Source of the DNA: Hyphomicrobium_A sp963726795
GTDB taxonomy: Bacteria; Pseudomonadota; Alphaproteobacteria; Rhizobiales; Hyphomicrobiaceae
NCBI GenBank assembly: GCA_963726795.1
Contig: CAVSDD010000003.1
Location: forward strand, 124,001 to 188,000
DNA length: 64,000 nt
Direction: 5' to 3'
Of this stretch, positions 36,902-44,832 are shown piece after piece (the stretch's first letter is position 1; each line of letters starts with the position of its first letter). The translations under genes were made by a program, and so were the position numbers. Below the pieces are notes generated by a model that made no database searches, was not told where the DNA came from, and worked only from the letters and a program-made list of their open reading frames with translations.

Positions 36902-37123
36902 ATGACTTTTTACAGCAATTCAAACGAAGTTCCGCGCGATCCGAGTGCAATCGAGCGCAGGTATGACGGCGCAGGAGCAACCACGGTAGCTCTAACTTTG
37001 CTGATCGCAATCGCGCTTGGGTTTGCGTTCTTATTTACAGTGCCTAATCAGAGAAGCGACCGGTGGCAAACTACCACGGAGACTGCAACCCAACCCGCTA
37101 CTCAGCCTTCTACGACACCATAG
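36902..37123 (+). CDS. Small single-helix membrane protein, tandem copy 1
   Basis: A 73-residue protein: a polar N-terminus with NEVPRDPSAIERRYDG, one membrane helix (about 27-48), then a Thr/Gln/Pro-rich tail (TQPATQPSTTP). It is clearly related to the product of 37270-37509, which shares VPRDP, the helix and the TQPATQP tail. TTGGAGGAATAGCT before the ATG gives a good Shine-Dalgarno. Function unknown. Confidence 0.72.
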   Translation: MTFYSNSNEVPRDPSAIERRYDGAGATTVALTLLIAIALGFAFLFTVPNQRSDRWQTTTETATQPATQPSTTP

Positions 37124-37145
37124 TGGCTGAGTAAGCTGCGGTCGT

Positions 37146-37180
37146 CGCGGCATCGCTTTCAAGCGGGGAGCGGTGTCGCG
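37146..37180 (+). terminator. Hairpin after tandem copy 1
   Basis: CGCGGCATCGCT / AGCGGTGTCGCG stem (12 bp including G-T pairs) with an 11-base loop. The same hairpin follows the second gene copy. No T-tract follows here. Confidence 0.55.
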
Positions 37181-37269
37181 ATTGCATTTACCGACCCGCT
37201 TTATCAGCCCTTCGACTTCGCGGGATCTTCACTGCGCGGGAAATGCACAACACCGGAGAAAACTCAAAA

Positions 37270-37509
37270 ATGGCACTTCCTGATAAAATGCGGGACGTAC
37301 CCCGTGATCCCGAAGCGATGGATGATCGACGTGGTGCACGCTTGCTAACCGTCATGTTCGCTCTTCTTGGCGTACTTGTGGTCGGTGCCCTGGTCTTCGC
37401 CTATACAGTCGGTCAAGGCCCGGTCCAGCGCATTATCAATCCATCGTCCACTACCGAGGTGAACCCCAGCACAACTCAACCCGCCACTCAGCCAACTCCG
37501 AAACCATAG
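37270..37509 (+). CDS. Small single-helix membrane protein, tandem copy 2
   Basis: A 79-residue protein: MALPDKMRDVPRDPEAMDD, one membrane helix (about 23-45), then a Thr/Gln/Pro-rich tail (TTQPATQPTPKP). It is a paralogue of the product of 36902-37123. ATG 37270 is preferred to ATG 37243 because GGAGAA lies 9 bases ahead of it. The less GC-rich codon use resembles its neighbours in this patch. Function unknown. Confidence 0.72.
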   Translation: MALPDKMRDVPRDPEAMDDRRGARLLTVMFALLGVLVVGALVFAYTVGQGPVQRIINPSSTTEVNPSTTQPATQPTPKP

Positions 37510-37532
37510 AGGCCAATTAGCAGCGGTCGTAG

Positions 37533-37571
37533 CGGCATCGCTTTCCTTCCTGAGCGGTGCCGCGGCTTTTT
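37533..37571 (+). terminator. Terminator after tandem copy 2
   Basis: CGGCATCGCT / AGCGGTGCCG stem followed by CGGCTTTTT, a normal intrinsic terminator. It is a diverged copy of the hairpin at 37146-37180. Confidence 0.75.
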
Positions 37572-37573
37572 GG

Positions 37574-37639
37574 GGTTGGCCAACTCGTGATGTGAAGGTG
37601 CGGCTCGATGGACCGGACAGCGCGAGGCAGAAGGCGCGC
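37574..37639 (+). pseudogene. Fragment of an AlpA-like gene (C-terminal end only)
   Basis: Translation gives GWPTRDVKVRLDGPDSARQ, the same ending as the AlpA-like protein at 36192-36674 (GWPGRDVKAWLDGLDAARR). No start or upstream domain is present. It is followed, as in the intact copy, by GCGCTCTCAATTTC and ACTTTCTAATGTGCATC. It marks a duplication of this stretch followed by decay. Confidence 0.7.
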
Positions 37640-37667
37640 TCTCAATTTCAAAAGCTAAAGCGTAGGT

Positions 37668-37684
37668 ACTTTCTAATGTGCATC
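37668..37684 (+). repeat. 17-bp repeat, copy 2
   Basis: Exact second copy of ACTTTCTAATGTGCATC, lying about 55 bases ahead of the gene at 37739. Confidence 0.7.
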
Positions 37685-37738
37685 AAAAGCCCAATCCCCT
37701 AAAGTAGGTCCACCTCAAGTCCATTGAGGAGAGGTGCC

Positions 37739-38329
37739 GTGGATGGGTTGCTGATATTCGCCTTGGTCATTGGCGTTCCGATTTATTTGCTCTATCGGCT
37801 ATACGTTTTCGCGCTGCGGCGAGGCGCAGAGATGGCTACCAGCGAGATGTGCATCGGTGTCGGAGACTATTGCAACAATCGCGCTGGCAAAGTTCCGGAC
37901 GAACTCAAGAGCTTGCTAAAGAAGCGAATACCCCGAGGCGGCTGGGACAACTTCCAAACATTGTTAGGCCACACACGCTCCCTTGGAGAACAGGTAGCCT
38001 TCGCCTGCTGGCAAAAGGGATGTGAGGATCAAGCTGTGGACGATGAGCCACGCGACGGAAGCGTTCGGGTCGATTTCACAACTAAAGAGCTTCACGATAT
38101 TTGGTGGTTAGCACACATCGGTTTTCAACGCGCCACGGCGCCGAACGAGCGATCTCCATACGGGTATGCAAGAAAGGAAGATGCTGAGGCGGGCCAACAT
38201 GCCATCGAGCGTCTAGAAAGAGAAATGCCGAAGGACTGGCGCGATCCGAACGATCCCTACGCTCATAGTTTCAATCGACAAACGATGATTTGGGATAGGT
38301 GGCCGTCCGGCACTCCCGATCTCACCTAA
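37739..38329 (+). CDS. Hypothetical protein with N-terminal membrane helix
   Basis: A 196-residue protein from GTG 37739 (GAGGAG lies 8 bases ahead; TTG 37724 is unlikely). One N-terminal membrane helix (about 3-25, LLIFALVIGVPIYLLYRLYVF) precedes a soluble domain with cysteines at MCIGVGDYC and CWQKGC and many Trp/Asp residues near the C-terminus. Family not recognised. It sits within the low-GC patch after the initiator tRNA and is probably accessory. Confidence 0.65.
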   Translation: MDGLLIFALVIGVPIYLLYRLYVFALRRGAEMATSEMCIGVGDYCNNRAGKVPDELKSLLKKRIPRGGWDNFQTLLGHTRSLGEQVAFACWQKGCEDQAVDDEPRDGSVRVDFTTKELHDIWWLAHIGFQRATAPNERSPYGYARKEDAEAGQHAIERLEREMPKDWRDPNDPYAHSFNRQTMIWDRWPSGTPDLT

Positions 38330-38406
38330 TTTCCTGTGTGCACCAACTTTCCAGCGACACGATTTTGCTGTCGTTGGAAGCTCCGTCACGCATGGTGCGA
38401 TGAGCA

Positions 38407-38553
38407 ATGGACCTAGACCCGCGCGAGATACCATCGATACTTACGAAGCTGATGGGCTTGGTCCCCTGGGCAACGTGGGAGAAACGCATCGAAGCGTTGA
38501 AATCCATGTCGCCTAACAATCCCGTTTGGGGACGGTTCCTATTACATAGCTGA
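38407..38553 (+). CDS. Possible 48-residue protein or gene remnant
   Basis: A short frame, MDLDPREIPSILTKLMGLVP then WATWEKRIEALKSMSPNNPV, with a protein-like amphipathic composition but only a weak ribosome site. It may be a truncated piece of a longer gene. Low certainty. Confidence 0.3.
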   Translation: MDLDPREIPSILTKLMGLVPWATWEKRIEALKSMSPNNPVWGRFLLHS

Positions 38554-38956
38554 TTTGCATGCGGATCATTGGTAGTTGCGCCTCCGGCCCAGGGGAAGCA
38601 GCAACACCGTATGGTTTCAGACCAAGCCAAATCGGCCGGTTCCGTAGGGATCGTCGCGTGCTGGATTGCGTCTCGTTTGCGCCGACTTTGCTCGCATTGC
38701 GCACATGCGCCTTGCGAGTTGTAGCAACAGGCATTGACGGCGCTCCGAAGGTGCCTGGCACTAGTACGAGCCAGCAGAAAGTTAGTTGAGAGCTCATAAG
38801 CTGGCTCGCCAACGACGTCGTTGAAAAAGCGCCCATGAACGCGAGGAGGCGCGTCTCGCCCTTCGCTCTCGTCTTTGCATGACATTCGGCCAGAGCGGAC
38901 CGGCAACGGGGGAACGCTGGCTCGCCGTGATCCGACCAACCAACATGGAGATTTGC
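38554..38956. other. Intergenic region, no gene supported
   Basis: About 400 bases in the low-GC patch. Frames on both strands are open but have compositions typical of chance frames (Arg/Pro/Cys-rich). Possibly decayed mobile DNA. Confidence 0.35.
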
Positions 38957-39151
38957 ATGAACTGGATAAAAGTAGAGGACGCCCACAGTCGCCGTCAGAT
39001 GTGGGTGAACATGGCCCTGGCAACCGCCATCCGCGAGGAGCGCGACTTGGTGCGCATCTCCTTCGACAAGGACAACATCGTAAGCACGCGCCAAGACATG
39101 GCTGCTCTTGTCGAGCTCGTCATGGCCGCTCGAATGGTGACGGCCCCATAA
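38957..39151 (+). CDS. Small hypothetical protein
   Basis: A 64-residue protein, MNWIKVEDAHSRRQMWVNMA and on to MAALVELVMAARMV. GGAG lies 7 bases before ATG 38957; the longer upstream frame is not protein-like. No membrane helix or signal. The sequence looks like a small soluble helical protein. Not recognised. Confidence 0.6.
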   Translation: MNWIKVEDAHSRRQMWVNMALATAIREERDLVRISFDKDNIVSTRQDMAALVELVMAARMVTAP

Positions 39152-39200
39152 ACCGGTGAGGGTCAATCCACAGGACAGCCGAGGTTGTCGTGCAGGCTCG

Positions 39201-39428
39201 TCAGGCGGACGGGTTAGCGTAGGCCACGACGCTCCCCGTTCTAAGCACGAGCTCGCATTCCTGGGCGACACGCTCGAATGCTTCACGGATCGTTTTGATC
39301 TGATAGCGGCGACCGCTGCCGTCGTTGGGAAGCAGCCGCAGGATCTTGTAGGCCATGGCCGTCGGCGCGATGCCCGCTTGCGAAGGCACAAAATCCACCA
39401 TCTGCCCGACCCTGAATTTATTGTCCAT
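39201..39428 (-). CDS. Small hypothetical protein (KFRVGQ-type, Rhizobiales)
   Basis: A 75-residue protein, MDNKFRVGQMVDFVPS...YKILRLLPNDGSGRRYQIKTIREAFERVAQE. The pattern of KFRVGQxVDFxPS, YKILRLLP, YxIK and ERVxxE resembles small uncharacterised proteins common in Bradyrhizobium and relatives, probably a small beta-barrel. It overlaps the end of the next gene upstream by 11 bases, indicating co-transcription. Confidence 0.7.
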   Translation of the reverse strand: MDNKFRVGQMVDFVPSQAGIAPTAMAYKILRLLPNDGSGRRYQIKTIREAFERVAQECELVLRTGSVVAYANPSA

Positions 39429-39690
39429 TGCTGAGCTTCGCATCTAGCGCGAGGGCTGCCTCAAGGACCGCCGGCTCGACCTCAACGATTTGCCGCGAGC
39501 TATAGCTGGCATTCGGCTCCGGCAGCTCGATCGTCGTCTTCGTGCGCCGATAGCCGATGAAGGAAAGACCCTCCACGGCCTCGCGCGATTCCTCGATCAC
39601 GTAGGTGCCCGGAGAAAACGTCCCATCCACTCCCTCAAGTGAGAAAGGATGAGCGAACGTTACCGATCTTTGGGCCGCGCAGTCTGTCAT
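39418..39690 (-). CDS. Small hypothetical protein
   Basis: A 90-residue protein starting MTDCAAQRSVTFAHPFSLEG, with DGTFSPGTYVIEESREAVEGLSF next. This pattern (VTFxHPFxLxGxDxxxPxGxYxVE...EGLSF) occurs in small uncharacterised rhizobial proteins. The upstream extension to 39753 is not protein-like. It pairs with the 39201-39428 gene in one small unit. Confidence 0.68.
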   Translation of the reverse strand: MTDCAAQRSVTFAHPFSLEGVDGTFSPGTYVIEESREAVEGLSFIGYRRTKTTIELPEPNASYSSRQIVEVEPAVLEAALALDAKLSNGQ

Positions 39691-40098
39691 TGGTGTCGCC
39701 CTGTTTGGTCGAAGGCCGTCGCGACGGCTCCCTTCGTGCTGAGGGGCCGCCACGTACTAAGTGTTTCTGCTCTTAAAGCTGGCGACCCTTGGCGAAGGCA
39801 TCGGCGTCCTTCTTCCGGCGGGTACCTGGGCCGGTCCATGTTACGGACCGTAACGAATAACCCTACCAGATTATTGGCATCGTTACAGAATTCCTTGCTG
39901 ATAGTCTCAAGTTTTACTGTATCGCGGCGCTCGTCTCCAGGCGGAAGGCTTAGCGGGGGCGAGCGTGCTATAAGCACGACTGGTGTTCACGCGTCCCGCG
40001 TCAGCGATCGACTTCGGGCGCGCCGCACACCAGAGCCCACAGAACTTCTCGCCATTTGATGGCCCAGCGCTGCACGTGCGCATGAACATTGGAAACCT
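39691..40098. other. Intergenic region, no gene seen
   Basis: About 408 bases between divergent small genes. No convincing frame or structured RNA found. It should carry both promoters. Confidence 0.35.
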
Positions 40099-40365
40099 AT
40101 GATGCTGAGCTTCCCCAACGCGAGCCGCAGCTATGACAACACACGGCGATGCATCCACTTCTGGGGAAGCGACGGGGCGCTCGAGGTCTCGTTTTTTCTG
40201 GATGAAGGCGCTTTGGTCGGAATCGCGCGCGACCGGCCCTCGAGCGAGGCCACCTTGCTTGCAAGCTTTGATCAGAACCGCGAGCGCATTCTCAACGCCG
40301 CGCGCAAAGTCTATGGCCGCCAGCGCAAAGGATCCTACGATCTGTTCGCAGCAGATCTGCGCTGA
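40099..40365 (+). CDS. DUF1488 family protein
   Basis: An 88-residue protein matching DUF1488: LSFPNASRSYDNTRRCIHFWG, then VSFFLDEGAL, and RILNAARKVYGRQRKGSYDL at the end. ATG 40099 or 40102 could start it. DUF1488 proteins are small, widespread in Rhizobiales and of unknown function. Confidence 0.85.
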   Translation: MMLSFPNASRSYDNTRRCIHFWGSDGALEVSFFLDEGALVGIARDRPSSEATLLASFDQNRERILNAARKVYGRQRKGSYDLFAADLR

Positions 40366-40374
40366 GGCAGCGTT

Positions 40375-40560
40375 TTAGTGGAACTGTCGGGCCACATCGA
40401 ACCCTTGCGCGGTTGGATGCCAGTGCCCTTCGCTGAAGGCGACCAAACCCCGGCTTTGAAGCCGGCGTGCGATCTCGCAGGGCTGCGGCGGAATAAATGA
40501 AATCGGCCGCACGGCGAGCAATGCGAGGATGGCCTCCTCATTGCAATCCAAGTCAAGCAT
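40375..40560 (-). CDS. Small hypothetical protein, possible winged helix
   Basis: A 61-residue protein from ATG 40560 (AGGG lies about 7 bases ahead): MLDLDCNEEAILALLAVRPI, then CEIARRLQSRGLVAFSEGHWHPTAQG. The pattern resembles the end of a winged-helix domain. The longer upstream frame is antisense to other sequence. It is convergent with the DUF1488 gene. Confidence 0.55.
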   Translation of the reverse strand: MLDLDCNEEAILALLAVRPISFIPPQPCEIARRLQSRGLVAFSEGHWHPTAQGFDVARQFH

Positions 40561-40713
40561 GACGCAACCCTCAAGACGTCTCCAATGAGGGGCACAGTAC
40601 TCAACTTCGCCACAACTGTTCGGCTGTCTGGATTGTCGTTTGTGGATAACGGGTGGAATTGCTCCGGGGCGTGGCCCCGTTGCTGAGGGATGGCCGCGCG
40701 TTTCGTCGCTACG

Positions 40714-40746
40714 AAAAAGCTGCCCAAGCGGATTGGGCAGCTTTTT
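40714..40746. terminator. Bidirectional terminator
   Basis: AAAAAGCTGCCCAA / TTGGGCAGCTTTTT: a 14-bp perfect stem with a 5-base loop, 15 bases beyond the stop of the 40761-41012 gene. Confidence 0.92.
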
Positions 40747-40760
40747 GTTTGCGGGTGATC

Positions 40761-41012
40761 CTACAGCTTGATCCAGATGCCGCCGTGCCAATAACCGTGG
40801 CCCTCGTGCTCGTGCCACTTGTAGTGCTCCTTCTCTCCCCACTTCCAGCCGTCGGGGTGAATGTGCACGCCGTGCTCGGGCTTGTAGTCGCCCTTGCCCT
40901 TGATGTGCCAGCAGTCGCCTTCGTCGTTGCACGCGATTTCGGCTGACGCGCTCGTCGCAGCCAGGGCCAATGCGCCAGCGGCGACCAACGCCGCGGTCAG
41001 AATGCGTCTCAT
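40761..41012 (-). CDS. Small exported His/Trp/Gly-rich protein
   Basis: An 83-residue protein with a signal peptide (MRRILTAALVAAGALALAAT, cut near ASA) and a mature part of about 58 residues containing two cysteines (CNDEGDC), many histidines and tryptophans (HGVHIHPDGW, HEHEGHGYWHGG). A metal-binding or cell-surface role is possible but unproven. A strong terminator follows. Confidence 0.75.
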   Translation of the reverse strand: MRRILTAALVAAGALALAATSASAEIACNDEGDCWHIKGKGDYKPEHGVHIHPDGWKWGEKEHYKWHEHEGHGYWHGGIWIKL

Positions 41013-41421
41013 GGCGTTTTCTCCTGATTACAAGCGGTTACGATTGATGTGTCCCTCGCCCGACGACGGATGAATTTGCAGTCCGCCCCCTCTCGATCGA
41101 GACACTCACGCGAACGCGCGCCACGGCAAAATTCCGTCGCCGGGCTCTCAACTTTCGAGCGATCAATTCAAGCGCTGCGGCCGCTCAGCGCGTGCTCGAT
41201 AAAGATGCGCCCCGGTGCGGCTCATGCCCACAAAACCGGCGGTCGGGCCTTCTTTTTCTGAATGTGCACGGACACACCCATGCGGCGGCGCCACGGCTAA
41301 AGTGCCGGTAAATGCTCGCCCCTCCCATTCACTGGCGGGCAAGTTTCTTTCTTGGCATGACATCTGCTTTAGGACATGTTTAAGTATGTCCAAGCTGCCG
41401 CTTGCATGAAAGGGGACCGCG
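41013..41421. other. Intergenic region upstream of the methylamine locus, no gene seen
   Basis: About 409 bases between the exported-protein gene and the permease module. It is the likely place of the promoter of the permease operon. A TTTAAGTATG stretch near 41,380 is AT-rich, but no promoter could be assigned with confidence. Confidence 0.4.
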
Positions 41422-41721
41422 ATGACCCAAGCCGTACTGAGAGACGCACCTGTGCACCTGAGGGCGCGCATCGATCGCATGTATGAGCGCGATACCGCGG
41501 CGGCGATCGGATTGATCGCGGTGCTGTGGGCGACGGTGCTGTTCGTCATGCTGGCGATCCGCGGTTTCATGCCCCAGTCGGTCGAGATCGTCTGCTGGAT
41601 CGCGGCCGGCGTGCTGCTGCTGTTCAACACCGCCTCGATCGTCGCGATGGTCCGCCACTACGCAGCCGACAAGGACCACATCTACGGGATCGACATCCAT
41701 CATCTCGACGCAGGGCGCTGA
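41422..41721 (+). CDS. Small two-helix membrane protein, first gene of permease module
   Basis: A 99-residue protein, MTQAVLRDAPVHLRARIDRM, with two membrane helices (about 27-48 and 56-78) and a polar C-terminus YAADKDHIYGIDIHHLDAG. It is followed after 11 bases by a second small membrane protein, then a third, then the APC permease, all in the same direction. I do not recognise the family; an accessory role for the permease is inferred from position. Confidence 0.75.
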   Translation: MTQAVLRDAPVHLRARIDRMYERDTAAAIGLIAVLWATVLFVMLAIRGFMPQSVEIVCWIAAGVLLLFNTASIVAMVRHYAADKDHIYGIDIHHLDAGR

Positions 41722-41732
41722 GGGAGAGAGCC

Positions 41733-42155
41733 ATGGCAACGGTCTACAATCCGCCGAAACAAAGCGTTCCAGGCCAGCTGTTCGACGTGGCCTTCCTGCT
41801 CGCGCTGGTCTTTGGCGCGCTCTTCCTCCCGATCTGGCTCGGCATCGCTGTTCCCTCGCGCGTCGAGAAGCTGCCCGAGGGCGTCACCTACAAAATGGCT
41901 GCCGACGGCAAGACCAAGGAGTGGTCCGGCCTCACCTGGGAGAAGCTCGGCCAGAACGCGACCATGCAGGCGCAGTGGCAGAAGCTCGGATACACGGTCG
42001 AATCCGCAGCGGACATCATCACGCAGCCCTTCGACTACGACATCGACGCCGCCGGCGTGGCCATCACCGCCCTCGTCATCATCGGCTACTTCGCCTTCCT
42101 CATGCTGATGTCGGGCCGAGAATATCGACAAGTCATCGCCGAGAAATTCGACTGA
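41733..42155 (+). CDS. Membrane protein with periplasmic loop, permease module
   Basis: A 140-residue protein from ATG 41733 (GGGAGAG lies about 6 bases ahead). Two membrane helices (about 17-42 and 107-126) flank a periplasmic or cytoplasmic loop of about 65 residues with VEKLPEGVTYKMAADGKTKEWSG and QWQKLGYTVESA. No family was recognised. Placed between two other small membrane protein genes and before an amine-type permease. Confidence 0.75.
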   Translation: MATVYNPPKQSVPGQLFDVAFLLALVFGALFLPIWLGIAVPSRVEKLPEGVTYKMAADGKTKEWSGLTWEKLGQNATMQAQWQKLGYTVESAADIITQPFDYDIDAAGVAITALVIIGYFAFLMLMSGREYRQVIAEKFD

Positions 42156-42200
42156 AGTTGCAGGCCGAGGCGCAAGCGCCAAAGAACGGGACGTAGCATC

Positions 42201-42368
42201 ATGTGGGAACTATCTGGCTGGGCCGCATGGGTCATCTCCGCACTCATATTCGCGTGGCTCGCGTGGGACTTCTTCAAGGTCAACTTGAAGGTTCGCGAAG
42301 AAATTCTGTTGAGCTCGCGCGAAGGCGTCGACGAGCTGTTTCCTTCCAACGATCGGGCGAAGGGGTGA
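42201..42368 (+). CDS. 55-residue single-helix membrane protein, permease module
   Basis: MWELSGWAAWVISALIFAWL at the N-terminus forms one membrane helix, followed by WDFFKVNLKVREEILLSSRE and a short acidic tail. The stop lies 3 bases before the permease start, so the two are almost certainly co-translated. Strong frame coherence; function unknown. Confidence 0.7.
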   Translation: MWELSGWAAWVISALIFAWLAWDFFKVNLKVREEILLSSREGVDELFPSNDRAKG

Positions 42369-42371
42369 GCC

Positions 42372-43772
42372 ATGGCAGACGTAGCAATTGCCCCCACCAC
42401 TGATGCCGACCGGATAAATCTTCTCAAGGTGCTCGGCCCCATTCACGTCTGGGGTCTCGGCGTCGGCATCGTTCTCGTCGGCGAGTTCATGGGATGGAAC
42501 TACGCCGTCGGCAAAGGCGGCGCGTTCGGCGCGCTTATCGCGTGCTTCGTCATCGGACTGCTCTACACCTGCGTGGCCAAGATCGATTCCGAGATCACCT
42601 CGACCGTCGCCTCGGCCGGCGGTCAGTACGCGCAGGCCAAGCACACCATCGGGCCGTTGATGGCGTTCAACGTCGGCCTGTTCATGGTGCTCACCTACAC
42701 CATGCTCAACGCCGGCGACATTCTCGTCGCCGGCCAGCTGGTGCAGATCGGCGCACAGCAGCTCGGGCACGACATTCCCTGGCAGCCCTTCACCGTTCTG
42801 TTTCTGGCGATCCTGACGCTACTCAACTATCGCGGCGTGCTGGCGACGCTGAACGTGAACTTCGTGATCACCGCCGCCGCGTTCGCGACCATCATCATCC
42901 TGTTCGTCGGCGTGAAGCCCTGGGATCCGACCGCGGTGCTCCTGCACAAGGAGCTGCTGACATCCCTTCCTTACGGCTGGATCGGCGTCATCGCCGCGCT
43001 CCACTTCGGCATCTGGTTCTACCTCGGCATCGAGGGCACGTGCCAGGCGTCCGAAGAGGTGCGCTCGCCCGGGCGCGCGCTTCCGCTCGGCACGATGAGC
43101 GGCATGATCACGCTGCTCATCGCGGCGGCGATCACCTGGTACATCGCCTGCGGTCTGATGCCGTGGGAATACATCGGCTGGGACGCCACGCTGGCACCGC
43201 TCTATGACTCAGCGCGCGTGACCGGCAATCCGACGCTCATCGTATTGCTCTTCATCGGCACGCTGCTCTCGGCGATCGCCTCGGCAAACGGCTGCATCAA
43301 CGACGCAGCGCGCGCGTGGTTCGCCATGGGACGCGATCGTTATCTGCCGGAATGGTTCGCAGCCGTGCACCCCAAGTACCGCACGCCGTTCCGCTCGATC
43401 CTGTTCCTCACGCCTGTCGCGGCACTGTTCGCTCTCTACATTCCGCTCGCGCAGGTGATCACCTTCTCGATCCTCTCGGGTCTGCTCAACTACACGTTTA
43501 TGCCCATAAACATGTGGAATTTCCGCAAGAAGTGGCCCGTCGGCTCGATCCGCCGCGGCTTTGAGCATCCCTTCCACCCGCTGCCCGCGATCACGCTGAT
43601 GGTACTGTGCATCGCCACGTTCTTCGCGGTCTACCTGGGCTACGGGCGCCAGCTGCTGGCGATGATGGCCTTCTACATCGTCGCCTCGATCTGGTTCGCG
43701 TTCTACCGCTATCGCTACGTGAAGCGCGGCGCGCAGTTCACGATGCCATGGCCCAAGCCGGTCGGTTATTGA
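42372..43772 (+). CDS. APC superfamily amine/amino acid permease
   Basis: A 466-residue APC permease of about 12 helices. The first helix carries the substrate-binding bend GVGIVLVGEFMGWNYAVGKGG and the sequence is closest in feel to the ethanolamine permease group (LVGEFxGWNxGL...). It would take up a small cationic amine or amino acid. The position upstream of the N-methylglutamate genes makes methylamine, N-methylglutamate or a related compound a likely substrate, but this is inference. Confidence 0.88.
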   Translation: MADVAIAPTTDADRINLLKVLGPIHVWGLGVGIVLVGEFMGWNYAVGKGGAFGALIACFVIGLLYTCVAKIDSEITSTVASAGGQYAQAKHTIGPLMAFNVGLFMVLTYTMLNAGDILVAGQLVQIGAQQLGHDIPWQPFTVLFLAILTLLNYRGVLATLNVNFVITAAAFATIIILFVGVKPWDPTAVLLHKELLTSLPYGWIGVIAALHFGIWFYLGIEGTCQASEEVRSPGRALPLGTMSGMITLLIAAAITWYIACGLMPWEYIGWDATLAPLYDSARVTGNPTLIVLLFIGTLLSAIASANGCINDAARAWFAMGRDRYLPEWFAAVHPKYRTPFRSILFLTPVAALFALYIPLAQVITFSILSGLLNYTFMPINMWNFRKKWPVGSIRRGFEHPFHPLPAITLMVLCIATFFAVYLGYGRQLLAMMAFYIVASIWFAFYRYRYVKRGAQFTMPWPKPVGY

Positions 43773-43781
43773 GGCGCCTGG

Positions 43782-44456
43782 ATGCACCTTGAAGTACTGC
43801 TCACGTGCGTAGCCTGCGTCGCGCTTGTCCTCCTCTACAGGCGCGACGCGGCAATCCAAAAGCGCCAGCGCGGGCGGTTCTTCGCCGAGTGCCTCAATCT
43901 GTTTCAAAGCTATCGCGTCGAGCAGGACGGCCGCGCGTATCCCCACCTGAGGGGAAAATATCGCGACCGGACGGTGACGGTCGAGGCCATCATCGACCAC
44001 CTTGCCTGGCGCAAGCTTCCCGTCCTCTGGGTGCAGGTCACGGTGCTGCAGCCGACGCGCTATCGCGGCGTGCTCGACCTTCTGGCACGCCCGACGGGTG
44101 CTGAGTATTTTTCGCACGCCTACAATCTCGATCATCACTTGGATGTCCCGGCCGATTGGCCGCAAGAGGCGCTGCTCTGTTGCGACGACCCTGACGCCGT
44201 GGTGCCGCTCGAGACGCTTTCGCCTTACCTGGCGCAGCTCGGCGATCCGAAATTCAAGGAGCTCGTCGTGACGCCGAAGGGCGTGCGGCTTGTGTGGCGC
44301 GTCGACCAGGCCTCGCGCGCCCACTACGCGTCGTTCCGCGAGATCAAATTCGAGACCGCCTCGATCGGAGCCGAGCTCGCGCGCCACGTGCTCGATACGG
44401 CGCTGGCCATAGCCGATACCGTCTCGGTCGACGAGCCGCAGCGCAAGGTCGCCTGA
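43782..44456 (+). CDS. Hypothetical protein with N-terminal helix
   Basis: A 224-residue protein, MHLEVLLTCVACVALVLLYR as a membrane anchor, then a soluble domain with VEAIIDHLAWRKLPVLWVQV and KELVVTPKGVRLVWRVD. No family recognised. It lies 9 bases after the permease gene and is probably co-transcribed. Confidence 0.7.
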   Translation: MHLEVLLTCVACVALVLLYRRDAAIQKRQRGRFFAECLNLFQSYRVEQDGRAYPHLRGKYRDRTVTVEAIIDHLAWRKLPVLWVQVTVLQPTRYRGVLDLLARPTGAEYFSHAYNLDHHLDVPADWPQEALLCCDDPDAVVPLETLSPYLAQLGDPKFKELVVTPKGVRLVWRVDQASRAHYASFREIKFETASIGAELARHVLDTALAIADTVSVDEPQRKVA

Positions 44457-44457
44457 C

Positions 44458-44757
44458 ATGCAGGGGTCCGCTTCGACGATGAGCCCGCCGGCCCCAACCA
44501 CACGACGTCCGTTCCATCCGTATATCGTGCTGCTCGCCGCAATCCTCTTGCCTGGATCGGGCTACGTGCTGAACGGCCAGGTGCGGCGCGGCTTCACCAT
44601 GCAGATGTTCATGATCGCGCTGGCGTTCGTCAGCTGGCACCTGGCGGCACCCGGCGCGAGCCTCATCGGGAAACTTGCAGGCGGCCTCTTCATCTACGCG
44701 CTGACGATCCCGGACTCCTACAGTGTTGCGCGCGCCCGCTGGGTCGCGGCGCAATAA
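44458..44757 (+). CDS. Small hypothetical membrane protein
   Basis: A 99-residue protein with a Pro/Thr-rich N-terminus, then two to three hydrophobic helices (YIVLLAAILLPGSGYVLNGQ, TMQMFMIALAFVSWHLA, LAGGLFIYALTIPDSYSVA). The motif LPGSGYVLNGQVRRGF resembles small TM2-like membrane proteins. It starts 1 base after the stop of the previous gene. An internal ATG at 44479 is a possible alternative start. Function unknown. Confidence 0.65.
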   Translation: MQGSASTMSPPAPTTRRPFHPYIVLLAAILLPGSGYVLNGQVRRGFTMQMFMIALAFVSWHLAAPGASLIGKLAGGLFIYALTIPDSYSVARARWVAAQ

Positions 44758-44832
44758 GACGCGCCGCTTTACAGGCCGACAGGTCCGGGATACACGCCGC
44801 CGCACCGATGACAGAAGGACTGTGGGCCGGCC

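Noticed and set aside
38322..39391. Long minus-strand frames across the island patch
   Set aside because: They are Arg/Cys/Pro-rich, overlap each other and lack ribosome sites; the short plus frame at 38957 is better supported.
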